From Mytilinidion resinicola (lineage: Eukaryota > Ascomycota > Dothideomycetes > Mytilinidiales > Mytilinidiaceae): DNA of 64,000 bases. The notes under the pieces are model-generated. The model was not told where the DNA came from. It did no database searches and saw nothing but the letters and a program-made list of their open reading frames with translations. Both the position numbers and the translations under genes were made by a program. Location of the stretch: positions 2,624,479-2,688,478 of the forward strand of contig NW_022985439.1 in NCBI RefSeq assembly GCF_010093595.1, written 5' to 3'. Of the stretch, positions 1 to 10,930 are shown in pieces; within the stretch, counting starts at the first letter, position 1; every line of letters begins with the position of its first letter.

Positions 1-2
1 CG

Positions 3-3000
3 CCGGTAGTAAGACGAGCTACGACGACCCCTGCGACAGCAACACCTGGCCCAGGCGATATCAGCGAAGAGTCGCTCGTCGAACAGTATACCGAGGGTAA
101 TGCAGAGCCTGAAGCACTTAGCAAGACTCCGACTCTGATCGAGATGGCCAAAGAACAGCTTGAGGACGAGTTCGCCTCCGATACGTCGAGTTCTGAGTTC
201 GTAAACTCGCCTCCCTCAGAACGCAGTCAGTTTGATGAGCTCAAATCTCTGGAAGACCTCCCATCCGAGCAGGGAGTGAAGGCGCTGGAGCGAGAACCAT
301 CCTTCCCTGCCATGATACGGCGCGATACAAGTCCTCCCGTTGAAAGGGAAATCAGCGAAGTCCTCGATGCCGAACGCCCCGAACCTCCACGGCGTGCCTC
401 CACGGGACGCTCTCGTCTTCCGTGGTTGCCACCTCGACAGCCATCAGCGGTGTCCAAACAGCCCACTGCTGTTTCAAGGAAGCCAACTCGAACCTCTACG
501 GATACTCCCATTTTCGCAGAGGTTGTCGAGGACGGATTTGCCTCTCAAAAGCCTGTTGTCGTGTCCAGGAAAGCCACGAAGATATCCCGGCAGCCAACAG
601 CGGTTTCACGTCAGCCCACCGCGAAAGAAGAAACGCCTGTAGTTTCTCAGAAATCTACAGTAGTCTCTAGAGCGCCCACTGTCGTATCTCGTAAGCCAAC
701 GACGGTTTCGAGACAGCCAACCGCATTCGAAGAGGCTTCTCCGCAGGTGGTAGTAGAGACGCCTTCAGTGTCTCGAAAGCCTACGGTGGTAACACTAGTA
801 CCAACCGTCGCATCTCGCCAGCCAACAGAGCTATCTCGTCAGCCTACCTTTCCGTATGAGGAACTAGGTCCGCAACTGGAGGCGACGCCTCCAGTGTCCC
901 GGAAGCCCACGGTCGTGTCTCATCAGCCAACAGCCGTTTCTCGAAAGCCTACCGTGATAGATGACCCAATTTCAGAGGTAGATGAGACGCGTCAAGTTTC
1001 CAGGAAGCCTACAGTCGCGTCTCGCCAACCCACTCTTGTATCTCGGGTGCCAACAGCGGTATCCAAGACACCCACTATTGTGCCACGACAGCCAACAGCT
1101 GTGTTGAGGAAGCCAACGGTCAAAAACGAGAGCGAGACTCCTTCCCCGAAGGTCATTACACCATATTCGAGGATCAAGAAGGCCGTACGTGAGCCGGAGC
1201 CGGAGCCGGAAAATAAGTCCGAGGTGGAAGAGAATACGCTTCCAGAAGATGAGACATGGGCAGTTGAGGAGGACCAGACTGCAGTGCCTGACTCTTCGGA
1301 TGAGGAAGTCTACGAAGAACCCGCAATCGAAGATCGACCTCCTCCTCTACCTCCGAGAGCCGCCACTAAGGTCTCACGGCAGCCTACTCGTGTCCCAACT
1401 ACTCGTGAGGAAGTCATTGAAGATGAGCCTGCCCCGCTCTCCAGCCAATCCACCTTTGAGTCGACTTTGAGTGAAGAGACTGTCGAGTCAGAGCCAATCG
1501 ACGAGTACTGGTTTGACGACGAAGAAGAAACGCCAATCGCCGCGCCACCAGAGCTCCCCTCAGAAACAACTTCTCAAGGACCTAGCCGCGCTTCAACTTT
1601 CGAAGAAGACGTCACAGCTGAGCCCGAGCTTGAAGAAGAGGAGTCTGAGCAATCTGAACCCGCTCCAATTACCAGAGAGGCCTCAGCCATAGTTTCTAGG
1701 CAGCCGACGGCAGCTTCTCGACGAGCGACGACTTTTTCTCCGCCCGAGGAGCAACCAGCAGAGCCTCCTCCGGAATCCGGTACCGCCGATGTCAATGTGG
1801 AAGAACATCTTCCGGCGTCTCGAAGCCGACAGTCGAGTATGATCGTATCCAGAAAACCTACCGCTCGCGCTGAGGCTCCATCAAGGCGTGCAACGAATGT
1901 GTTATCGCGAAAGCCTAAAAGAGTCCCTACTGCTACTGTGGCAGAGCCAGAAACGGAGTCTTTTGAAACTGCACAGTCTCGACAATCCATACTCGACGAT
2001 TCGCTTGCGCCCTACGATGTATACCAAGGTGATCCATCCCCTCCTGAGAAAGCCGCCGATGAGAGTGATGAGTTCCATGATCCTGAATCGCCACCCACCG
2101 AGGAATCCTTGAGGACTCCACCGGCTCAGGAGGCAACCCAAGTCGAACGACAGGCTACGATGCCGGCGGAGACTGAACCTACCACTGAACCTAGGAGGCA
2201 GTCTAGAGCTCCAACGGAAGATCTCGGTCGCGAGCCGTCGTCCCTTGGACCTCCCATACCGCTGGAAATGGCTCCCAGGAGACGAAAAACTAAGACTAAC
2301 CAACCGGACTATCCTATCCGCGATACTCCCACATGGGCCAAACCCGAAGTACAGCCAATCCAGCAGCCACCTAGCGAACACCCGCGGAAGCCTTCTTTCC
2401 GTGACCGGCCACAGGACAAGGAGCCCTTTCAAGACGCGGCACCAGGCCAAGCACCAGGAAGTGCTCCTGGGGGAACGCAACAAAGGTCAAGAAAAAACAC
2501 AGCAGCTCCAGAAAAAGTACCATCGGCACCACCATCACGAAGTGCAACGATCCGAACTGCAAGTCGAAAAGGTTCAGCAGCCCCCAGAGAAACACAAAAG
2601 GCGCCGTCAAGAAGTGCGACGATCCGAAGCCTCACGACCAGTCACCAAAGCACAGCTGCCCTTGAAAAAGCGCAGATGGTGCCTGTGCCGTCAAGAACTC
2701 CAACAACCCGGACTGCCACTGGTGACCGCTCTCGTCGCAAGTCCCTTCAGGGCCAAACGTCGCAGCCTATTCGCTCTAAACCTCCGTCGCGTCAAGCCAC
2801 TAGTTACCAACCGGCGTCATTTGATGGGTTGGGGGCATCGCCACCTCTTCGTGCGGCGACGGGTCACCCGAAACCCCCTCGCATTGCGGGGCTTCAGGAG
2901 GAGAGTCCAGAAAGCGCAGAGGACTGGTCATCTTGGAACCGTCATACAAGTCGACCCGAGACAAACCCAGAAGTACAAGATGATGCTAGAAAGCCAAGCG

Positions 3001-5205
3001 GGAGAGACTCGGAAGTACAGGCTGTGGCTCTTTTCTTGTCGGAGGAAGAGCGTGGATATCGTCAAGCCCGTGGACCTGAAGGGGAGCAGGAAGCGTATCC
3101 GCAGAGTGACAGTGACACAAGAAGGCAAAGGAGGAGGCGCTCGCAAGTGCAGGCTGTGGATATTTTCTCGCCACAGGAAACAAGTTGGCGCGGGCCTGGT
3201 AAAGATGAATGTCTCAAAGCTGGAACCAAGTTCCAAATCAGGTCGTGTCAGATGGCTCGGGCTCAGGCGCGTCAAGGCACAGCGTCATACTGGCGCTCTT
3301 CAACGGGGAGAACGAGTACATCAGAAGAGGGTAGCGCAACCTGCAAGACGCCGAAGATTCTGCTGGTTCCGCCGCTTCAAGAAACGTGGTCAATCCAGCG
3401 CACGTCAGCAAGGGATAGCGGGACAGGAGAGGAGAACGAAGCAGCTCAGACGCCAGCAAAGAGTGCTGGGGATGCCGGTTCCTGGCATGAGCTGGAGAAC
3501 GCGACGAAGGCTGCGAGTTCAGCAGGTTACCGGAAAGCAGTCGACGGATCCGATGATGCTTTCGAGGAAGAACGGCCAGCAAGATCGTCAACCATGGTCC
3601 CGAGGGCACAAGGCTTCAGGGGAATCCAACGAGGACCACTATCAGTGGCAGCAACAAGGCACAGATCATCTATCCAAGCCTCAGCTCCATCGGCCAATCC
3701 ATTACGGGCAGTTGAAGCATCGGAGTCGCAAACACAAGATCCATGGAGACGCAGATTATCAACCTGGGGCCCAGGACCGGGTCGCTCACTACTATCACAG
3801 GGGGAAGTACGTGCACCGGCAGAGAGTTCCTCGAGTTTCTCATACTGCAGACCTAAAATCCAACGGTCGTATGCCCAGAGACTATCCCTCAAGAGAGCAT
3901 CTGCCCAAAGATCAAGTCGCTCGGAGTCGTCGGGATCATCGGCAGAGGACGCCCCAAAACTCCGATCAGCATACTACACCGCTGCAGAGACATTCAAGAG
4001 AATCGGAGTCCCAAACGGTGGGGCATCTGCCGAAGGATCGTATTCGTCGTCTACGGGAGAGCGAGCAAGAGCGGCGAAGGAAGGTGCGCCAGACCAAACT
4101 TCAGGCGCCCCAGGGTCCCCAACCTCGACAGAACTGGGACCCCGATCAGAACCGACAGAGACAGGCTCGGAATCAAACGCACCTCACGGTCCCTCTGCTT
4201 CAGCATCACACCGCCAGCGTACATCACTCGCAGCCTGGCTCAGAAGAAAGGCCCCAAACACCAGTATTCCGTCCGACCGTTCCTCGCAAGGGATCTTACT
4301 CAGAAGTGAAAGTTCCTTGGATGTACCAGCAGTCAGAGGACACGGAAAGCCTCGTCCCCCCGCGTACGAACGATGTCCTTCAGGCACAGCGGGAAAGCTA
4401 TCTGCAGATGAAGGATCAGGAATCGACAACAAGCAAGGCCCGTCAGCGCGAGCAAGCGCGAATGCACAGAGCACGCATGGAACGGGAGCGTTTGGACAGT
4501 CTAGACAGGGGACGAGTCGGCATGCAGCGGCGGAAAAGATGGCGTCAGAATCAAGAGGAGCAAATCGCACAGAGTCGAGCTGGGCGACAACCACTGCGTC
4601 CCTCTCAGATTCGAACTCGGACCCGCCGTCGTCAACGCCAACTCCAGCAACTCATTCACGCCTCCAGCCCCAACCCGCACTCCGCGCGACCCTTCCCTCC
4701 CGCGCGTCCCCAAACGGGTCTCAAGACGCCAGCGGCCAGGGTTATAGCAATCAGGAACAGACCACAGCCCCTAAGCCATCCAATGTCGCATGGAACAGAC
4801 GCCTCTCGGGTCAAGATTTCAACCATGCGCAGCCGGCTCTTCGATCCCCCAGACCGAACACCTCCAGTGCGCCCTCGCCACATCTCCAGCGAAGAGACTC
4901 TGCCTTCACGCCGCCACCCGCCGCCCAGCGCTCCTTCAAAGTTGCAGCAGGACATCCGTCGAAGTCTCTCGGACGTAGAGATACGCCGGACCCGGCCACT
5001 GGATCGTATCTACAGCGGAAAGACGTGGGGCGTGCAACCTCTCCAGGACGGAAGGCGACGGAGCAGGTCTGGGGAGATGGGGGAGATGGGGACGGAGGGG
5101 AGGAGAGTGATAAGACCAAGGAAGTCAAAGAGGGTGTTGGAAGGAAGGGAAGTTGGTGGAGCTTTGGACTCGGGATCGGGAGGAAGTGAGGGACAGATTT
5201 GGTGA
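3..5205 (+). CDS. 5'-truncated gene for a long disordered repeat protein; reading frame uncertain in 3' half
   Basis: I do not recognise the product. The frame is already open at base 3, so the start lies upstream. The first ~700 residues consist of a Ser-Arg-x-Pro-Thr repeat (VSRKPTV, ASRQPTA and variants) between acidic Pro/Glu-rich stretches, followed by PSRSATIR-like repeats to about base 2850. No fold, membrane segment or signal peptide is visible. From there two frames stay open for over 2 kb: the starting frame, ending at 5189 with a KGSWWSFGLGIGRK tail, and the +1 frame, ending at 5205. In 3600-4600 the +1 frame has the higher G+C at third positions and a more protein-like make-up (for example RLDSLDRGRVGMQRRKRW), so an unrecognised intron, an indel or an assembly error probably switches frame between about 2850 and 3700. 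Gene presence is solid; the C-terminal half is not. Confidence 0.6.
420..1120 (+). repeat. Degenerate coding repeat, ~24-nt unit (SRxPT)
   Basis: Within the first gene, units encoding V-S-R-[KQ]-P-T-[VA] recur about every 7-8 codons. They are interrupted by short acidic linkers. DNA identity between units is moderate, so this is protein repeat divergence rather than a fresh satellite. Confidence 0.75.
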
Positions 5206-6970
5206 TTGGTGATTGGTGACTATTGTGTTTGAGGCGTGAAGGGGAGGGGGAGGGGTGGGTAGTGGTGGCTTGCTTTACCTTCACCTTTCGTACCCTGACA
5301 CAACCTACCTATCTGTCTCTAGAGTTTGTTGCTGTTAATGAGAGCTGAGATCCTTGGTATTGCTAACTGGTGGTCTTTTTTGGGTTTTCATGATTGCGTG
5401 CAGTGATTTTGATGTAGTGTGATGTATTTGAATGAAGTCATCGAGCTCAGAGGGGTCTTAGCTGTCATCTTCATCGTAAATACATCGCCATCGTCGAGGT
5501 AAGAGATCATGAATCATGATCATCGACCCTGTCTAGCCAGCCTATGCGCCTACGACTCGAACACTCGAGACGGCCATCTTTTGTTCATTCGGTCTTGGAC
5601 ATAACGTTATGACAATCCGGCCCATCTGGAAGCTTCCTTCTCGCTATCCACTTTGTTCTTATCTCTGATTTATACTTAGAAAATGTAGCTTTGCAAATGT
5701 GTAAATATACCACAAGATAGACTTATAAACAAGGTTATCTAGTAGAATAGCTCTAGATTTTCTGGGTCAAGCCGCTAAGCTTTCAACCAACGTGCCGCAG
5801 TTGTGGCGAACATCTCCGGGCAGCATGATCGATGGAAGCATTTGAACATTCTATACTTGCACGGCCATGTTTGTTGAGTCGCTATCCCGCTTCCAAGGTT
5901 GGCCTAGAGTGCTCCGTCGAATAATAGCTCAGTATCATACGCTAGAGTATCGTTTTCTCCGACCCGACGCTCTAATGCCTAAGGCTAAAGAACCTGGCCT
6001 TAGATGGCCAGTACTGAAATACAACATCGAAGGCCATCAATAGCACTCATGCCGCGAGCCGCGATTCCTGGGCGAAGCTTTGTCGTAACTTTAGAATAGG
6101 CTAGCCGGGAGCATGCTACGAGTCCGTCAACCTGGAGAGGCTTGAGTCTAACCCCCTTCCTCGGTATCAGTGTTCCACATCGTCAACCATTCGGAAAGTC
6201 ATATTGTCAGCTACTTACCGAGGTACACAGAAGCCCTGTCCCAACGTCTGAGCTCCTGACTTAGTCCTAACCGATACCTCGCGATCCAAGATCCTCCAGC
6301 CTCAGGGAACTCGAGAGAGCATCTTTCACGAAGGGGAAGCATATATATCAGGACCGTTCTACCAACAGCAAAGAACATGAAGCCAAAGCAACTTGAGCAA
6401 GCCTTGTTGAGGATTGCAGACCCCTGATTCTCTAAGACGATACGAGCGGTGAGTGGGGAGACTATAGTGGCCAGACCTGCCATACACAGATAATTTTGGA
6501 GGGAAAAGGACACCCCGTCCAGGATTTGATAGGGATTACAAAAATATACGTTTTGACGTCGCAAACCCTTCTAGATCAGACACCGATATTCTCGCGCTGG
6601 CAGCGTAATTGCCGCTATGAATCTATGTTCCGTAAGAAATGATATGAACGATTTGGAAAGCTTGTCGGGCTACCCCAGACGGCGTTATCCTGCAAAGTTC
6701 TCGAGGGCCTTGTGCGACCTAAGTTGGATGATATTGCAAACTTCCCCACGAACGTAACGGCGGAGAAGTCGTCATCCAGTCTGAGCGTTTTCATATCTCT
6801 CTTTCGCCCATTGGGCCTCTCTCTAGCTAACCAGCAATATCCCCCCTTCATCCACGGTGCTCTTTGCAACTAAGCTCTAGCATCTTAGGGAACTCAATTT
6901 GCGTCTTATCATCCTCCATCATCTATCCGTGTTTTTTAATCCTATGTTATACGACATGAATCCACCAGCA
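5206..6970. other. Intergenic DNA, no gene supported
   Basis: About 1.7 kb without a credible coding region. Short open frames near 6211-6564 and 6615-6869 (minus) show no domain, no splice context and no protein-like composition. Parts (5650-5760) are AT-rich. I see no tRNA, repeat copy or terminator here. Confidence 0.5.
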
Positions 6971-6972
6971 TG

Positions 6973-6981
6973 TATATAAAA
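6973..6981 (+). promoter_or_regulatory. TATA box (TATATAAAA)
   Basis: TATATAAAA lies about 140 bp upstream of the ATG at 7121. It is followed by a pyrimidine-rich stretch typical of fungal transcription starts. It is the only strong TATA element near this gene. Confidence 0.5.
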
Positions 6982-7120
6982 GTACTTCCTCTGTTTATTG
7001 ACCTCTCTTCCAGTTCGTCCATCCATCCATCCCCAGCCTATTACCTTTCAGCCCTTCACTTCATCTATCCTCCCACTCAATCTCCGATCACGAGGTAGCT
7101 TATTGAGAGACCTAGTCAAG

Positions 7121-9879
7121 ATGAAGGCCTTGCCTCGTCGGTTCTCCTGGGATTTCATGAAATTTCTTGTGGTGGGCCTTACTGTACAAATTGCTACAGC
7201 GAACATCTTGCCCCGACAACAAGGGGCTGGATTTTCTCGGCCGGTGCAAGGTTAGCTAGCTATCTTCCCTATTCGACATTTACAGACGGAAATTAAGTCA
7301 TCTTTAAGCCCCGCCTCGTCGTCCACAGCATGGTCTTCTTCCAAGGTCGCATCGTCTACCTCCGCATTGTCTACTGCCGAGCCGACATCGCCTACCTCTG
7401 CTTCTGTCACTTCTACCTCAGGTCCAGAGCCCACCTCGAGTGGCACTGCAAGTTTAGAGAGATCTAGATACAAGTGTGATAAACTTGGAATCTATTGCTC
7501 CTGAGGTCGATATGAGAAATGTGGTTAATTGTCAATAGGCGCCAAAGAGGAGGAAACCCAAGCCAAGGTCACAGTGAAGCTTATGAAGAAGGCTGGTATC
7601 TGGCTAAGGATGATTATACCAGCCTGAATATCAACGCGAGTAGGAATACCAGTCCTGACTACACAGATGGCGTCAAGGAAGCTATGAACCTTTTTCAGAA
7701 GGAGAACGTCGATGCATATCCGTCTGACACAGAAGCATATGGCCATGACCATCCTATTATCAAGAAAGTTTCTTACACGTTCGAGCAAGGGTTCTGGGAC
7801 GGACTGTCCGACTTATTAATCGACACGACCAATTCCGCGGCAGCAGACCCCAGTTATACTAATAGTACCGGGCCTTGCGGCTGGCAGCCCTATTCCGAAG
7901 CCGCATGGATTGCTAGCAACGGATCCGAATGGGTGAGAAACGAGATTAATGATTGGGAACAATCACAATCTTCGAGCAAACTGGATTTCATACCTTCTGT
8001 CAGACGAAAATACATGCCCGACGCAGCCTTTTCTAAGGTGAATTGCGATATGATGTCGGAGTGCGATGTTTGTCATACCTTTGCCTCAAGTCGCGACCCT
8101 GAGCTAAGCTAACTCGAAGCAGGCACCTGATTGTAACGTGGTAAGGCAAAGTGGACCTTACAACGACGACGACCTCCGCAACGCGTTCTACTTCTTCACA
8201 GTATTGGACGTCTTGATAACTCGGGTGCAATGTATCCGAAGCGAAGTTAGGCACGGCCTTATGAAATGGTCAACCCAAAGCAAGACGCTTATTGCCAAGT
8301 AGACAACGTCCAACGACAAGGTTGAGGGGATTCTTAAAGCGAACGGGGATTTGCAGCTTCTGATGAATGCTATCTTCGCAGGCGTTGCTCTCCCAGCGGT
8401 TGGTACCAGTTATACTGCGGGCCTGGTTGCACTAATTACTGAGGGTGGTGCTAAACTTCTGAAAGTGAGGCAGGTAACTACGAACATCAACAGGGCTAAT
8501 AAAATTATGGGTGGGATGGGTTCAATTGTCGCGGCAGGCACAGGCATCAGATCAGCCTTGATGAACGGGGTCTCGTACGTATTCACCGACTCTGACCAGA
8601 CTTGTCACTAAAACGTTTAAGCAATCTGGTCCATGACACTGAAGGGGATTTTGAAAAACAAATCAACGATATGATTGACAAGTTTGAAAAAAAATTAATG
8701 GAGATTGGAAAACGTTTCTTGAAGACTGGAGAGGACCTTGTGGATGAGATAGAAACGGGGTAATGGTTCTGTCTAAATTAGTATTGCTCTAGTAGCTACT
8801 GACGAGCGACGAACAGGCTCTATTTCGAACCCACACCAGACACAGCTTCTGAAATTAGCAATACCATTGATAAGTTTCTAGAGGGATTAGCTCTGAATTG
8901 GGCTTGGCGGAGAGAACAGGTCTACATTGTCGCTGCACCGACACAGGACTGCGAGTCTGATATGAGGATATGAGAGGCTCATTAGGAGAAAGGGAAACCA
9001 AGGAACACCCCACGTCCGTGTGCTTAGAGGAGTACAAGGAATTATTTTTCCGTATCTACTGGTATTTTCGGCTTCCCAAAACTCTACGGGTCCCTGCTAA
9101 TCCAATTTGACAGGATCCGCATGCAAAAGGGGAAAAGCCGCATCGTAATGCCTCCTCCTGGATTTGATCATCTGCTGCACGGCAATGTTACGAAAGAGGT
9201 GAGGCTATCTAGTTTTCATAATGTTTTGCTAAACTAATCGTGGGCGCTGCAGGATGTCGTGCGCGAGTCCTACTGGCATTATGAGCACATGGCTTTCTAC
9301 AATCCCGCCCACGGAAATAGGACAAAAAATGCGATGACGAATTGGGCCGACCAGGCAGCCCACGCTTTGGACGAATCAATAGTCGGGATTTCGGCCGGTT
9401 ACATGTTCAACATCCCTGTCGCATTTTCATATTTCGGACAGATCTTTGTCGAGGACAACGGCAAAAGAAACAATTTCCCTTGCAGAACTGGCATGCTTGA
9501 CATCCGGCAAAAATTCAAGGGGCCACCAGTCAACGAGATAAATCCTGAGGAAAGCAATCCTTTCATCCAAGCGACGGGTATTTTCGAGCATAAGGATTTC
9601 TGGAAAGACTGTAAAAAGAAACTAAATTACAGAGAAGCCCCTTTCAAGAGGCCTGGGGAATTCGTCAGGCAGCCCGATGCGAAATCATTTGAGGGTGCTG
9701 GCGAGTTCCAATACTGCGATGCAAAAAAACCTGAGCCTAGTGGCGTTATGAAACATCTAGGAATGATCATCGGTGCTGTCTTTGGGGTTGGAGCCTTCTT
9801 CACTGGCACGCTGATCGACGAATATAGAGACTGGGAAAAAAAGTTCCCGACACAAGACGAACTTGGTCCAGATCATTGA
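7121..9879 (+). pseudogene. Secreted protein gene, nine exons, disrupted by an 8-bp duplication
   Basis: I do not recognise the family. The ATG at 7121 begins a signal peptide (FLVVGLTVQIATA core). A Ser/Thr-rich linker follows, then a large Asn/Asp/Trp-containing region and a C-terminal hydrophobic helix (GMIIGAVFGVGAFF) near the end. I infer exons 7121-7243, 7286-7473, 7539-8037, 8123-8245, 8303-8574, 8622-8759, 8817-9061, 9114-9198 and 9253-9879. Most introns have good donor and branch sites (GCTAAC before 8122, TGCTAATC before 9113). Two acceptors or donors are weak (GTGCAA donor at 7244, AAG acceptor at 8621). Phases agree throughout only if one copy of a perfect GATATGAG tandem duplication (8959-8974, exon 7) is ignored. 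With it, translation stops after a few codons. Without it the protein would be about 763 residues. The allele is probably a recent pseudogene, unless this is an assembly artefact. Confidence 0.55.
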
Positions 9880-10597
9880 AGTTTTCCTCGCTCCAACGGG
9901 TATATGAGTCTGGATCGGATGGAGTGGCCTGCAGGCAGGAAGAGGTTTTCGGCCTGCAGGCAAGAGGAGGGTTTTCGTATTAGTCTTTGCTTTCTTCCTT
10001 TCTCTTTTTTGTCAATCGCGTCCTCTTCGAAACGCAGGTTTCAAAAGTCAAGTCGTAACAGTTGGGATGGCACTTCATATCCCGACTAGGCGAAGGGCGA
10101 AAGGTGGGACCGTTAATTTGAAAAGGAAAGAGAAATGCTTGTTTTCTTTGGTAGAGTAACTTACCTAGTAATAATGAAAATTTGGGGTTATGGTTGTGTC
10201 TTTCATGCAACGTTCCTCTCACTGAGGTGATTCGTGTAAAATAATTAACAGGAGAACAAGCAAGCTACTAGCATTATGGCCGCCCTAGGCAGGCTTTGTT
10301 GAACCTTTCATTGCCGTATAAAGTCCGAGGTGGCGTAAAGGTGTAAGTGAGCTTTGTCACCGTACTTTAAAGCTTGGAAGGGATTCCGGACCCCCTACTC
10401 TCTCTTCACTCAACCCTCGGTACCTCCCCTGCTCCCGAACAGCAGTCGTTGTTCACTCAATATTGTCACCATTTCTGAACGACAGTAACGAATTTAGAGC
10501 AGGAGGCGCATCGCTTTGGTATTGCGGTCTGAGATGAAGGCCGTTAGTACATGCTTTCGCGGTTCCCTTCGGGCGTGATGAGGCTGTAGACGGAAAG

Positions 10598-10656
10598 TCC
10601 GTAGAGGGCGAGTCCGTAGAGGGCGAGTCCGTAGAGGGCATTCCGTAGAGGGCGTA
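10598..10656 (+). repeat. Short tandem repeat, 15-bp unit x4
   Basis: TCCGTAGAGGGCGAG occurs twice exactly and then twice with small changes. It lies in the ~1-kb gap between the secreted-protein pseudogene and the Lgl-family gene. Around 9926-9962 the same gap holds two copies of the palindrome-like GGCCTGCAGGCA. No gene is supported between 9880 and 10930. Confidence 0.7.
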
Positions 10657-10930
10657 GGCAGCTCGGCCGAGCCAGCCCAAGCAAAGGTCTCATCAAAGAT
10701 GAATTTCTACGTGCGGCGTGAATTGGACCTTCAATATACCAAGATTGCAGACAGGTGATGGTGACTCCGCAGAGCAAGGCAAGGAGGCGTGGGAGGTGAG
10801 GTTGGTGGGAGGGACGCGTTCCTGAGGCTGAAACGCGACTGGGCTTGTGACGTTGCGGGGACCCCTCCGCAGCTTGCGCATCTTCTTCAGCTGTCATCGA
10901 CACCTCAAAGAATGCTCAATCACTCACGTC

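Noticed and set aside
8300..8302. TAG as a nonsense mutation in the secreted-protein gene
   Set aside because: It can equally be the acceptor of a 57-nt in-phase intron (GTTAGG donor at 8246), so I do not count it as damage.
9926..9962. Two GGCCTGCAGGCA palindromes as a regulatory site
   Set aside because: No nearby start codon in suitable distance and no partner motif; left as simple repeat.
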